NCBI GenBank assembly: GCA_028281495.1
Contig: JANQJU010000023.1
Span: 62,001-126,000 of the forward strand
Reading direction: 5' to 3'
DNA length: 64,000 bases
Source of the DNA: SAR324 cluster bacterium
GTDB taxonomy: Bacteria; SAR324; NAC60-12
Shown: positions 27,149 through 35,957 of the stretch, one piece after another
How the letters are laid out: each line of letters opens with the position of its first letter
How positions within the stretch are numbered: the first letter of the stretch is position 1
Made by a program: the position numbers and the translations under genes
The notes under the pieces: generated by a model
What the model was told of the DNA's origin: nothing
The model's database searches: none
Seen by the model: the letters and a program-made list of their open reading frames with translations, nothing else

Positions 27149-28000
27149 ATGATGCGGTCAGAGTCGAAAGCATTAGAAAATTTAACTCTGGAATCCATTC
27201 TTCTATCCAAGCGGATTACAAAGCTAAATTATACACCTTTTTGTTATTTTAAAGTAGATAATTATCTGCCAGATGCGACTTACGAGTTTCTATGTGAGAC
27301 TTATCCTCAATCGGATCAATTCCCTGAACGCATCGTAAATTATAAGTCTTATCTTCCCAATAGTAGCGAGGCATTCATGGAATATTACCGAACAAACCTC
27401 GTAATGAAAAAGCTAGTGGATCTGATGCGTTCCAACGAATTTATGCAGGATGCTCATAGTGTTTTTTGGAAAGGCCTGATTCAAAGCCGAGGTCTGGCTG
27501 GGGTGAAAAAGTGGGTCGATATGGCCAACACTAAGCCTGAATTTTTTGATCGATGGTTTGAAAGAAAATGGAAACAACCTGTTTACAGCAACTTCGAATT
27601 CACAGAGATGCAGCAGGGAGATTCTCTTGAACCCCATACTGACGGCATGCACAAGCTGGTCAGTCTGTTACTTTACTTTCCAACTTCTGATTGGAAATCT
27701 GAATATCAAGGCGGCACTGCTTTTTATCGCGCACCATCTTCAGAAATAGCCTCTCGTTGGTCGAACTATCAAAACAACAAACTAACGGAAGAAAAAGTAC
27801 AACACTTCCATAAAGAAATGGAAGGCTTTCACGTCGCAGAATTCCTTCCCAATCGTTTAGTCGGTTTTTTAAAAGCCAAACTTTCCTATCATTCGGTTCC
27901 CTCCATACAATGTCCTGAGTCCCTGCGAAGGCGGACTTTCAATATCAATATCAATACTGGATATCCCAATTATCGCTCCCCGTTTAATACTGAAACTTAA
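27149..28000 (+). CDS. 2OG-Fe(II) oxygenase-like protein
   Basis: A 283-residue protein with the iron-binding pattern of 2-oxoglutarate dioxygenases: His163 and Asp165 in EPHTDG, a distal His248 in SYHSVPS, and a following RRRTFNIN segment whose Arg would bind 2-oxoglutarate. The core barrel lies about residues 145-275; the N-terminal part (YFKVDNYLPDATYEFL) is the entry motif of several small-molecule and peptidyl hydroxylases. The substrate is unknown. Codon use is more AT-rich than in neighbours, which may reflect transfer. It ends head-on with the DinB-like gene, with a 4-bp overlap of the ends. Confidence 0.65.
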   Translation: MMRSESKALENLTLESILLSKRITKLNYTPFCYFKVDNYLPDATYEFLCETYPQSDQFPERIVNYKSYLPNSSEAFMEYYRTNLVMKKLVDLMRSNEFMQDAHSVFWKGLIQSRGLAGVKKWVDMANTKPEFFDRWFERKWKQPVYSNFEFTEMQQGDSLEPHTDGMHKLVSLLLYFPTSDWKSEYQGGTAFYRAPSSEIASRWSNYQNNKLTEEKVQHFHKEMEGFHVAEFLPNRLVGFLKAKLSYHSVPSIQCPESLRRRTFNININTGYPNYRSPFNTET

Positions 28001-28500
28001 ATTTCTGGAAGAACGGGTAAATCGGTCGCTTCTGGGTGCACACCAGCTGCCGTTAGCATTCCATGAATCTGACCGCGATGATGCGTTTGGTGGTTAAAAA
28101 GGTGCGTTATACATAACCAACGAGGGCGGACCATCCGGGGGCCAATACCTCCAGGATGCCAAGCCAACTCCCCCAAGAGGTCTGATGCCGTCAACCCTTC
28201 AGCCCACCGAATAAGTTGACTATCGATGGCAACCCGTCGGTTTTGGAACTCTCCCCAGTCTCTGGGCTCAATCAAACTGACCGGGAGGTGAGTTTCTGGT
28301 TTTTCATCACCGGCAAAACGCGCTAACCAGAGTTGGTCATCCCAAAAAAGATGATTAAAGGTCGCAGCAATTGAGCCAAAAAAGGCTCCTCGATCTTGCC
28401 AAAGGTCCTCCCCACTTAAGCCATTGGCCGCAGTGATAAGTGAACGATTCTGCCAACGATTGTAAAGAGCCATTGTGAGGCAATAGTCCGTTGTAATCAT
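27997..28500 (-). CDS. DinB-family protein
   Basis: A 167-residue four-helix-bundle protein of the DinB/YfiT superfamily. The three metal-ligand His residues are visible: one in FNHLFWDD (helix 2), and a pair in THLFNHQTHHRGQIH (helix 4). Members of this group (DUF664 and relatives) bind a divalent metal and some act as thiol-S-transferases. The activity here is unknown. It is transcribed divergently from the AT-rich stretch before the lipoprotein gene. Confidence 0.82.
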   Translation of the reverse strand: MITTDYCLTMALYNRWQNRSLITAANGLSGEDLWQDRGAFFGSIAATFNHLFWDDQLWLARFAGDEKPETHLPVSLIEPRDWGEFQNRRVAIDSQLIRWAEGLTASDLLGELAWHPGGIGPRMVRPRWLCITHLFNHQTHHRGQIHGMLTAAGVHPEATDLPVLPEI

Positions 28501-28721
28501 AATGAATTTCTCCCTGATCCATTCAAAAATTTACCTTATTGACGAAACGACCAACATAAAAATGCGCCCGTTCTCTGAATACTTTTTTGCTTTTGTCGTA
28601 TCTAATCTTCACGACTATGCAATGGTCTCAAATCCCTTCAATACCTTGAACAAAAACCTTTTAGAAACCAACAAACAAGTGGTGTATAAACAATTCGTCT
28701 AAATCTTAATCTAGAGGGACT

Positions 28722-30137
28722 ATGCAGTTAACTTGCCTGAAGCGTATCTTGTTCTACTCATTTTTTGGAACGTTGACTACACTTGTTTTGTTAGGGTGTC
28801 GATCAACCGTGCCCAGTATGGCAATTGTCGAAAAAAATGTGGAAGAAAGACGCATCACCGCTCAAGAAGCCGTTCAAGATCGTAATATTCTCAATGAATA
28901 TCATCATTTATTGGAACCACCTCAGCACGAATTGCTGGCCGTTCGTTTGCTTTCAGATCAATCCCATATCCTGAAAAAGGGGGGGGAGACGTTTATTCAA
29001 GTCGGCTTAGCGTCGCGTCCACCCCAAACTTCGACCAGTCATCTCCATTTTTTGGTGTTTGTGCCGCAGTTGCAGGATGAGCAACTGAAAGGAGAATTAC
29101 GCCGTCTCACGGATGTTCTGGAGCAACGTAGCCGTATTTTACCAACAGGGTCGCAAGTGTCCGTTGATTGGAACTATCCGACTCCATTTTCCAATCAATT
29201 GGATGCAGTCCTGCCTCATCAAAATGCCGATGATTTGGGACGATTCGTTCGCCGGTTTGTTTTACATCCTTTTGAAGGAGACAAGCATCGCATCATTTTA
29301 GTGGTGGGAAAACATGGGGGGTTGTCACAATCACAACAACAAAACTTGGTGGATATGGCAGAAGTCTTTACCGCCAATTCGGTGACGTTTTCGACTTTGG
29401 CTATAGGAGAAAAACCCGACTTCGCCTTCTTGGAAAAGCTCAGTCAGCGAGGGCAGGGCTTGTTTCGTGTCATGACGACGGAAATGGATATGCCGCAATG
29501 GATCGAGGATGAAGTTGCTGACATGCACGCTTCGCCGTTGAAAGACATCCAAGTGCAACTGGAGTTAGGAAGTGGAGTGTCCGTTGTGAAATATCTGTCG
29601 GATTTTCCCAGATCCTTGCCAGGGAACCGACTTGAATTGCGATCACCTGATCTCCAATTGGGAGAGCAACGGGCTTTTTTGGCAAAGGTCTCTATCCCCC
29701 CTAGCCAAGACCAATCCAGCCTGAGGCTAATGCGTGCCACCGTGTCTTATTACGACCCCATCGAAAACAAATATCACACCACACAAGATGAATTGAGCAT
29801 CGCCTATACGGATGACATCAATCAATCACTGACCCAACACAACACTCATGTGCAACGATCCTTACTGATTCTCAAAACAGCCGAAACGATCCAAAACGTG
29901 GCAACAGAAGTTCGAAACGACCGTATCTACAAAGGCATGGCAATTCTGAAACAACAAAGCCGCAGCCTCCGTAAAATGGGAAACGACCTACAAGATAAAG
30001 AACTATTGCGCGATGCTAGGGTGTTGGATCGCTATGCAAAACGCTTGTTTGAGTTTTCAGAGGAGTCTTTTCAGACTTTTAAAATATGGAGAGATCTGAA
30101 TTGGGATACCGACCGTTACGAAGACGAATTGCAATAG
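28722..30137 (+). CDS. VWA-like lipoprotein
   Basis: A 471-residue lipoprotein with a lipobox ending LLGC (Cys26), so it is anchored in the outer or inner membrane. The middle (about 85-280) has the von Willebrand A-type fold seen in YfbK proteins, with a terminal strand pattern VTFSTLAIGEKPDFAFLEKL and GQGLFRV. The canonical DxSxS metal site is not visible, so metal binding may be lost. The C-terminal part after residue 290 is a beta domain followed by helices (about 375-470) with a coiled-coil character. Function unknown; membrane or cell-envelope protein-protein interactions are likely. Confidence 0.7.
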   Translation: MQLTCLKRILFYSFFGTLTTLVLLGCRSTVPSMAIVEKNVEERRITAQEAVQDRNILNEYHHLLEPPQHELLAVRLLSDQSHILKKGGETFIQVGLASRPPQTSTSHLHFLVFVPQLQDEQLKGELRRLTDVLEQRSRILPTGSQVSVDWNYPTPFSNQLDAVLPHQNADDLGRFVRRFVLHPFEGDKHRIILVVGKHGGLSQSQQQNLVDMAEVFTANSVTFSTLAIGEKPDFAFLEKLSQRGQGLFRVMTTEMDMPQWIEDEVADMHASPLKDIQVQLELGSGVSVVKYLSDFPRSLPGNRLELRSPDLQLGEQRAFLAKVSIPPSQDQSSLRLMRATVSYYDPIENKYHTTQDELSIAYTDDINQSLTQHNTHVQRSLLILKTAETIQNVATEVRNDRIYKGMAILKQQSRSLRKMGNDLQDKELLRDARVLDRYAKRLFEFSEESFQTFKIWRDLNWDTDRYEDELQ

Positions 30138-30243
30138 AATTGCCCAAATAAGGCATTAAAGGTTTTTTGATGTGCTTAAAATTGTTTTAGGGAGAGGAAG
30201 AGGCGGTTTTGAATCTAATTCTTGCATTGGTCCTACTAAATTG

Positions 30244-30263
30244 ATCCTACTAATAAGTAGGAT
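30244..30263. promoter_or_regulatory. Perfect palindrome upstream of the antitoxin gene
   Basis: Arms atcctact (30244-30251) and agtaggat (30256-30263) flank a 4-nt centre. A half-copy tcctactaa lies about 15 bases further left. It sits 29 bp before the antitoxin start, where such proteins bind to repress their own operon, so an operator is the likely role. Confidence 0.5.
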
Positions 30264-30292
30264 AGTTGTATCTTACTCATAAATTTAACCCT

Positions 30293-30523
30293 ATGCCCCG
30301 GCAGAATATGGAAACAGTAAAGTTAAGCGTAACACTTGAAAAAGACGTTGCAGAATATGTGAGTTCGTTTGGTAAGCGGCAGCGAAGTCGAAAAATGAAT
30401 GCCATTCTCAAACAGTACATGAAGCAAGATCAAAGAAACACAATGGTGGAAGGATTCCAACAATCTGCAGAAGATTTTGAAAGCTGGGAGCGTTTAGGGT
30501 TCGAGAATGATGCATGGAAGTAG
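30293..30523 (+). CDS. MazE/RHH-like antitoxin
   Basis: A 76-residue protein (69-80 depending on start) with the pattern of ribbon-helix-helix antitoxins. The N-terminus has TVKLSVTLEKDVAEYV as strand and first helix, then KRQRSRKMNAILKQYM as second helix, then an acidic C-terminal tail with SAEDFESWERLG for toxin binding. The stop overlaps the start of the toxin frame at 30514. Starts at 30293 and 30308 are both possible; neither has a strong ribosome-binding site. Confidence 0.65.
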   Translation: MPRQNMETVKLSVTLEKDVAEYVSSFGKRQRSRKMNAILKQYMKQDQRNTMVEGFQQSAEDFESWERLGFENDAWK

Positions 30524-30894
30524 AAAAAGGCAATATTGTCCTTGTTGAAGCTCCGACTGACAGCAAAGGAACAGAAATACAAAAAACTCGTCCTGCTATT
30601 GTAGTATCTCCAATAGAGATGTCTCTCCATGCAAAACGAGCCATTGTCGTTCCAAAACCTCGGAAACCCGCTCATAAATATTCGGAAACAATAATTGGAA
30701 CCGTTTGGTCAATTTTTGTTGCTTTAACCGGTCCTCCGATGGAAGTGAATTTCCAATTGTCGCCTTCGCGGGTGAGCTTTCCCATGACCATCGAGACAAA
30801 TCCTGCATACGCAGGATCTGCTGATAAGCTAAACGTAGCCAATACGGAATCCACGCGCTTGGCATCTCCCTCAAAGATACGAATTTTGGCATAA
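30514..30894 (+). pseudogene. Truncated MazF/PemK-type toxin gene
   Basis: The start overlaps the antitoxin gene, as is normal for mazEF pairs. The first ~60 residues match the toxin family: KGNIVLVEAPTDSKGTE, KTRPAIVVSP, and an IEMSLHAKRAIVVPKP segment like the NEM-RH-T-IVAP pattern. After about 30700 the frame runs into the 3' end of the opposite-strand TerD gene and stops resembling MazF. The last half of the toxin, including its C-terminal strands, is lost. The antitoxin may therefore persist without an active partner. Confidence 0.75.
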
Positions 30895-31307
30895 GGGATA
30901 GTAGCGAAGTCTTGTTGCTTGAAGGAATTCAGAAACAACACAATGTTTTGAACTTCAGAACTGACTTGTTTCAGGTCGATTTGGATCACCTCATTGTCTA
31001 AACCATCGTCTCCGGCTTCATCCCCCGTGAGATCATCCCCCGAATGAACGATGGCTCCGTCCTTCGAACTGAGGTTATTGTAAAACACCATATCGATGAG
31101 TTCTTTGTCCTTGTCAAAGACTGCAACACTTCCATCTAAATCGACATCATCTTTGTAAGAAATCATCCCAAAAAGTGCTTTTTTAGGGATCGCTCCCCAA
31201 TTCAGCCCGACACACACGTGCTCTAACTTCTTTCCCTCTTTTTCCAAGCGAATGGACGAACCTTTTTTTAAATTGATTCCTGTTTTTTTATCTAAGGTAA
31301 TCCCCAT
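30672..31307 (-). CDS. TerD-family protein (longer, divergent paralogue)
   Basis: A 211-residue TerD/TerZ-type protein, the third and most diverged of three in a row. It keeps a GINLKKGSSIRL opening, the VDLDGSVAVFDKD calcium-binding loop, the HSGDDLTGDEAGDDG acidic loop and a YAKIRIFEGDAKRV strand. It has a longer C-terminus than its two neighbours. TerD proteins are calcium-binding jelly-roll-like proteins linked to tellurite resistance, phage inhibition and membrane stress. Its 3' end runs into a truncated toxin gene on the other strand. Confidence 0.88.
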   Translation of the reverse strand: MGITLDKKTGINLKKGSSIRLEKEGKKLEHVCVGLNWGAIPKKALFGMISYKDDVDLDGSVAVFDKDKELIDMVFYNNLSSKDGAIVHSGDDLTGDEAGDDGLDNEVIQIDLKQVSSEVQNIVLFLNSFKQQDFATIPYAKIRIFEGDAKRVDSVLATFSLSADPAYAGFVSMVMGKLTREGDNWKFTSIGGPVKATKIDQTVPIIVSEYL

Positions 31308-31337
31308 AGTAGTCCTTACTAAAAATGTTTTTAGATT

Positions 31338-31898
31338 TTAGGCATACACATCAATCAGGCCCTGGAGTCCCTGGTTCCCGCCAATTCCGGAAGCAACAAA
31401 ATGCCATTCGCCTCCACGTTTTTCGAGCTTCCCAAACTCCATCACGGTATTGGTGGGATTACTCTCATCCAGGTCGTAATTTAAGATGACTCGATCTTTT
31501 TCAACATCGACGATTCGGATGTAAGCGTCTTTCAAAAGCCCAAAATGATGACCTCGTGCCTCTGCTTCATGAATACTGACAACGACCAAAATCTCATGAA
31601 CCTCTGAGTTCAAAACTTCCAGATTGGCTAGGATCATTTCATCATCGCCTTCTCCTTCGCCGGTTCGATTGTCTCCGGTATGTTGGATTGCACCGTCTGG
31701 TGAAGTTAAGTTGTTATAAAACACGAAATATTCGTCCGCTATCAACTTTCGATTTTTGCCCAGAATAAAGACTGAAGCATCCAAGTCTAAACTCGAACCC
31801 GGCTTCATTTCCCATCCCAATCCAATCATCATTTTTTTTAAACCTGGCTCTTTTTTAGTTAAATTAATGGAGCCACCTTTTTTCAGCGAAATTGCCAT
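31338..31898 (-). CDS. TerD-family protein (paralogue 2)
   Basis: A 186-residue TerD protein, nearly the same length as and highly similar to the gene at 31987. It has the opening SLKKGGSINLTKKEP, the DLDASVFILGKNRK loop, the GDNRTGEGEGDDE acidic calcium-binding loop, and a HEAEARGHHFGLLKDAYIRI segment. It lies 88 bp behind its paralogue and 30 bp before the longer one. An aggagg site precedes the start. The pair arose by tandem duplication. Confidence 0.93.
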   Translation of the reverse strand: MAISLKKGGSINLTKKEPGLKKMMIGLGWEMKPGSSLDLDASVFILGKNRKLIADEYFVFYNNLTSPDGAIQHTGDNRTGEGEGDDEMILANLEVLNSEVHEILVVVSIHEAEARGHHFGLLKDAYIRIVDVEKDRVILNYDLDESNPTNTVMEFGKLEKRGGEWHFVASGIGGNQGLQGLIDVYA

Positions 31899-31986
31899 TT
31901 ATCCTCCTATGTTCTGAATACTTTTCATTGTTTTGTATTGTTAAGATGAACCGTTCAATAAGACCCTATCTTAGGATCCATGGGAG

Positions 31987-32547
31987 TTATGCATACATAT
32001 CCACGTAACTCTGTAGTCCTCCATTACTTCCAATACCGGAAGCTATGAAAAACCAGTCTCCATTGCGTTTTTCCAGTTTGCCAAACTCCATCGCCGTATG
32101 GCTAGGGTTATTTTCGTCAAGATCGTAATTTAATATTTCCCGATCTCGCTCAACGTCTACAATACGAATATAAGCGTCTTTCAAAAGCCCAAAATGATGG
32201 CTTCGTACCTCTGCTTCGTGAATACTGACGACAACCAAAACCTCCTGAACTGCTGGATTCAAAACTTCCAGATTGGCTAGGATCATTTCATCATCGCCGT
32301 CTCCCACACCAGTCCGATTGTCTCCGGTATGTTGCACCGCACCATCAGGAGATTGCAGATTGTTGTAAAAGATAAAATATTCGTCAGCGATCAATTTTCG
32401 ATTGGCCCCCAATAGAAAAATGGAAGCATCCAAATCTAAGTTGTTGCCTGGTTTCATTTCCCAACCGAGGCCGATCATAATTTTTTGGAGATTTGGCTCC
32501 TTTTTCGTCAGGTTGATCGTGCCCCCTTTTTGAAGTGAGATTCCCAT
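31987..32547 (-). CDS. TerD-family protein (paralogue 1)
   Basis: A 186-residue TerD protein. Motifs include SLQKGGTINLTKKEPN, the DLDASIFLLGANRK loop, the GDNRTGVGDGDDE acidic loop and KDAYIRIVDVERDRE. It lies 90 bp downstream of a coiled-coil protein gene and upstream of two further TerD genes. The order and strand suggest one transcript starting at the 449-aa gene. A gggaac-type site (aagggaac) precedes the start. Ca2+ binding is expected from the family, not shown. Confidence 0.93.
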   Translation of the reverse strand: MGISLQKGGTINLTKKEPNLQKIMIGLGWEMKPGNNLDLDASIFLLGANRKLIADEYFIFYNNLQSPDGAVQHTGDNRTGVGDGDDEMILANLEVLNPAVQEVLVVVSIHEAEVRSHHFGLLKDAYIRIVDVERDREILNYDLDENNPSHTAMEFGKLEKRNGDWFFIASGIGSNGGLQSYVDMYA

Positions 32548-32637
32548 ATTTGTTCCCTTTCTTTTGTGAATTCATGATTGGTACAATTTGTTCTCTGAAC
32601 CGAGTATTCGTCTGTTGAAAGCTCTTCTACAAAAAGT

Positions 32638-33516
32638 TTATTTTGAGGTTTTGAAAAATTCATCAATTTTTTGTTGTTGTTCCTGCGATACGTCACGGGA
32701 TGGTTGGGGGGGATTGGGTTTCAAGGACGGATTGGCTGGGTTGGATTTTTTAAAAAATTCTTGGATTTGATCTGTCTGAGTGGGAGTGGCCTTAGGAGGA
32801 GCTTGTTCGTGGACTTGTTTTGTTGTTTCCATGGTTCCAAATATCTGGGCAATCCGTTGTTTCTGGCTGGCTCGTAACGCTTCTTGTTTTTCTTGTTCTT
32901 CCTGCTCGATTGTATCCTTTAACGTATTCACATCCTTGGATGACTTTTGCTGGACTTCCAGCTTTGCAAATTCCATATCGAGTCCACCACCTGCTTCGGT
33001 TCGAGACTGTTGTAAAATCACGTCCTCTTCAAAACTCTCAAAAGTTTGTTCGCTGTTTTCCTCATGTGTCCGGAGTTCGTCATGCATGGATGAGGCTTCC
33101 AATTGTGTGCTCAGCACATTTTTCTTTGTGTGCATATGCTCTAATTTGAGCTTCATACTTTCGGTTTTCATATGGAGCTGATGCACCGTTTTTTCTAATT
33201 CGGCATGCACCAACTGCTGTTGTTCAATTTGTTGAACGTAGAGTTTCTTTTCTTCTAAATAGTTTCTGGCCTCGCCCTCATTGTTTCGTTTCAACGCCTC
33301 TCTAGCTTGCCGTTCCAATCGCTCTGCCTTGCCTAGATATTCTTGGATCTGCTGAGAAATCTGAGCTTTGTGGTCTCTCGCGTTTTGTAAAGCGTCCTCA
33401 CTTTTCGACAAGAGTTCTTGAACCTGAAGCATCGCACTATCCACTTCTTGAGAGGGAATCTTTTCTTGCGTGTTGTCTTCTGGCTCTTGTTTCCCTCCAA
33501 ACATTTTTTTCCACAT
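32638..33516 (-). CDS. Coiled-coil protein of PspA/ESCRT-III-like type
   Basis: A 292-residue, highly charged protein with an almost uninterrupted helix from about residue 22 to 230, including QEYLGKAERLERQAREAL and EARNYLEEKKLYVQQIEQQQ, a pattern of the PspA/Vipp1/Snf7 helical hairpin. The C-terminal 44 residues are Pro/Gln-rich and carry two copies of the motif I-x-E-F-F-K-x-S (residues 251-258 and 284-291). It begins with MWKKMFGG, a basic amphipathic start. No catalytic motif is seen. It lies between an unrecognised gene and the TerD genes, so a membrane-remodelling or scaffold role with TerD is likely but inferred. Confidence 0.6.
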   Translation of the reverse strand: MWKKMFGGKQEPEDNTQEKIPSQEVDSAMLQVQELLSKSEDALQNARDHKAQISQQIQEYLGKAERLERQAREALKRNNEGEARNYLEEKKLYVQQIEQQQLVHAELEKTVHQLHMKTESMKLKLEHMHTKKNVLSTQLEASSMHDELRTHEENSEQTFESFEEDVILQQSRTEAGGGLDMEFAKLEVQQKSSKDVNTLKDTIEQEEQEKQEALRASQKQRIAQIFGTMETTKQVHEQAPPKATPTQTDQIQEFFKKSNPANPSLKPNPPQPSRDVSQEQQQKIDEFFKTSK

Positions 33517-33678
33517 AGAATTGCCTCCTCGCTGTGAATTTTAGACCTGAAAGATCGAACCATCTCTTCAAATCTAGCGGAAGATATCTAAAATCTATAG
33601 TGGAAAGTATCCCATCCTGCCTCCAGGGTTTATCGGGAACAATAGAGTGTATAAGGTAATAGAAGCGGGGAGATAGGT

Positions 33679-35028
33679 TTAGGCGAGAATCCCTTCGCGT
33701 TTCATGGATTCGAGAACTTGCTTCTGAAGTTCTTCCGTCTTGCCAGATTCCTGAGCCATCATGAGGGCTTTGTGTGCTTTGGTCAAAGCACCTTGAATCC
33801 ATGCTTTGGGAAGGGTGATCCCCAGTGTAGTGGTGGCTGTGCGATAAAAATACAGGATCACATTGGCATATTCGATGAGGATGGCATATTGCGTTTCCCC
33901 TTTAGGGAGAGAACCCACTTTGCTCGCTGCGACCCCATACTGATGGTAGGCATCTTTGAAAGTATCTTGGATCTTTTGTTTGGTTTGAGGAGTGCGTTCT
34001 CCTCCTTCGTAACGGCTTACTGAAAAAATTAAGGCCGACATGCTGACACGAGCTTTCAAAAAATGCCCAATTGGATTGCTACCATCCATTTGGATGAACA
34101 AATCCACTAGTTCCGTGGCTGTATCATGCAAGAGCATGATGTAGCGTAGCATGTTGATGATGGCAGTTAATTTTTTGACAATCGTATCTTTGGCACGTTG
34201 GTCTTCAGCGCCTTCAACCGCAGCGCCGACATAGGCTTGTTTGATCTCTTCATAGCTCAAGGCACAATGCCCGCCTGCGGGGCTTTCTTTCATCCCTTTG
34301 CTCGTATGCATCTGGTACAAACGAATGATGCGCATATTGCGCTGAATTTCCTTTTTTCGTTCATTCAAAGAAGAACGTTGATCGGCATACCCTCCCTCCC
34401 CTTGAGCCGATGAGGAAGCCAAGGTCTTTTCTACCTTTTCTAAAGTTTCCTTACATTTGCTAAAAAGCTTCGTGAAATAGTTATTTTGTGACCATGCCGC
34501 GATTTGTAAGCCTTGGGTACTCAATTCCCCAATGGAGCACGCTGTCATCGCCTGCAAGAGCATACTGCGATAGACTTCCACAGGAAATTCCCGTCCGACC
34601 TTGCCCACTGCAGAGACCAACTGCAACCGAGAAAGCGAGTCCTTGGGGTCGGCCTTTAAGGTACGGACAAATTCTTCCGTACGCTTAACGGGGTGGTTTT
34701 TGGCCAACTCCTCTCCGGTGATTTCATCCGACAAACTGTCTTTCTTAACAATGGACATGGCTCGCTGCATAAAGGAACGACCAGCATATTCCAAAATATC
34801 TTTTTTACGGTTCGCAATATCACTTTTCCAATGCTCGACCGTACCGGGGATATTTTCAACATTATCCGCCCGAATTTTAATTCCTCGCAATCCTTGCTTG
34901 GGATCGGTGGCAGAAAACGATTTGCCAAACATATCCTCATGCACAATGCCAGGATCCCCCTTTTTTTTCCCTTTTGGTGCGGCTTTGGGATTATCGGATC
35001 TTTGTGCTGCCGCTCGTGCTTGTGCCAT
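33679..35028 (-). CDS. Unrecognised 449-aa protein heading the TerD block
   Basis: I do not recognise a family. The first 20 residues are Ala/Lys/Gly-rich (PKAAPKGKKKGDPG), followed by a mainly helical protein with no membrane segments, signal peptide or nucleotide-binding motif. The C-terminal half (about 240-449) has regularly spaced helices resembling helical repeats (for example residues around YAILIEYANVILYFYRTAT). It is the first gene of a five-gene same-strand run with a coiled-coil protein and three TerD proteins, and is soluble and cytoplasmic by appearance. A TPR-like scaffold function is possible. Confidence 0.5.
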   Translation of the reverse strand: MAQARAAAQRSDNPKAAPKGKKKGDPGIVHEDMFGKSFSATDPKQGLRGIKIRADNVENIPGTVEHWKSDIANRKKDILEYAGRSFMQRAMSIVKKDSLSDEITGEELAKNHPVKRTEEFVRTLKADPKDSLSRLQLVSAVGKVGREFPVEVYRSMLLQAMTACSIGELSTQGLQIAAWSQNNYFTKLFSKCKETLEKVEKTLASSSAQGEGGYADQRSSLNERKKEIQRNMRIIRLYQMHTSKGMKESPAGGHCALSYEEIKQAYVGAAVEGAEDQRAKDTIVKKLTAIINMLRYIMLLHDTATELVDLFIQMDGSNPIGHFLKARVSMSALIFSVSRYEGGERTPQTKQKIQDTFKDAYHQYGVAASKVGSLPKGETQYAILIEYANVILYFYRTATTTLGITLPKAWIQGALTKAHKALMMAQESGKTEELQKQVLESMKREGILA

Positions 35029-35324
35029 AAACTTTCATTTTACAAACGTTTGATTTTGAAGGGGTAGGAATTATCTTTCTTTGTATAAAATAAAACGAAG
35101 TTATAATTTCTTTCATTCGCAACATAAAATCAAACCCTTTTCAAATTAAGGTCTGATACCAACTATATACAAAAAAGAAGCCAGAAAGTGCGTTTCATTT
35201 ACTTTTCTTACAAATCTCGTTAACTTTCGATTTTTCCGCAGTTGCCTCGTAGGGGAAAGACAATAAGCAATGCATTGACCCTGCAGATTAGGTTTTTCTT
35301 ATCAATCTTTGATGGAAGTGATTT

Positions 35325-35939
35325 ATGACTGAAGCTCCCAAAAGTAAACACATCGTTTGGCACCACGGTGCAATTACCAAAGAAATACGCGAAGAACGAA
35401 ACGGTCACAAAGGATTCACTTTGTGGTTCACCGGATTGTCCGGCTCTGGAAAATCCACCTTGTCTCATGCAGTACAGCAAAAGCTATTTGATCAAGGATT
35501 ACAGACTTATGTCTTGGATGGTGACAATGTGCGTCATGGTCTCAATTCCAACTTAGGATTTTCCCCTGAAGATCGCACAGAAAACATCCGCCGTGCAGGA
35601 GAGGTGGCTAAATTATTCAATGATGCTGGAGTGATTGTACTCACAGCCTTCATCTCCCCTTATCAAGAAGACCGTGACCGGGTCCGCAATATCATGGACC
35701 CCGGTGAGTTTATCGAGATTTTTTTGGATACCCCCTTGGAAGTTTGTGAAGATCGAGACCCCAAAGGTTTGTATAAGAAAGCACGAGCTGGAGTGATCCC
35801 AGAGTTCACTGGAATTTCTGCTCCTTACGAAGCTCCAGCCTCTGCGGAGATCAGGCTCAACACAGGAGACCTCTCCCAAGATGAATGTGTGCAAGCCATC
35901 GTAGATTATTTGAAAGAGGGACAATACATCCAACGCTAG
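35325..35939 (+). CDS. cysC: Adenylylsulfate kinase
   Basis: A 204-residue APS kinase that makes PAPS from APS and ATP in the cytoplasm. It shows the Walker A loop GLSGSGKST near residue 40, the [18 protein letters not shown]-binding segment, then the [11 protein letters not shown] helix, [11 protein letters not shown], and the lid segment [11 protein letters not shown]. The fold and length are normal for the stand-alone enzyme. No other sulfate-assimilation gene is nearby; the next gene is recC, 18 bp downstream. Confidence 0.95.
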   Translation: MTEAPKSKHIVWHHGAITKEIREERNGHKGFTLWFTGLSGSGKSTLSHAVQQKLFDQGLQTYVLDGDNVRHGLNSNLGFSPEDRTENIRRAGEVAKLFNDAGVIVLTAFISPYQEDRDRVRNIMDPGEFIEIFLDTPLEVCEDRDPKGLYKKARAGVIPEFTGISAPYEAPASAEIRLNTGDLSQDECVQAIVDYLKEGQYIQR

Positions 35940-35957
35940 TCTTGTAAAAAGGACCTC

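Noticed and set aside
28502..28702. 66-codon frame upstream of the lipoprotein
   Set aside because: AT-rich, no ribosome-binding site and no family similarity; likely chance.
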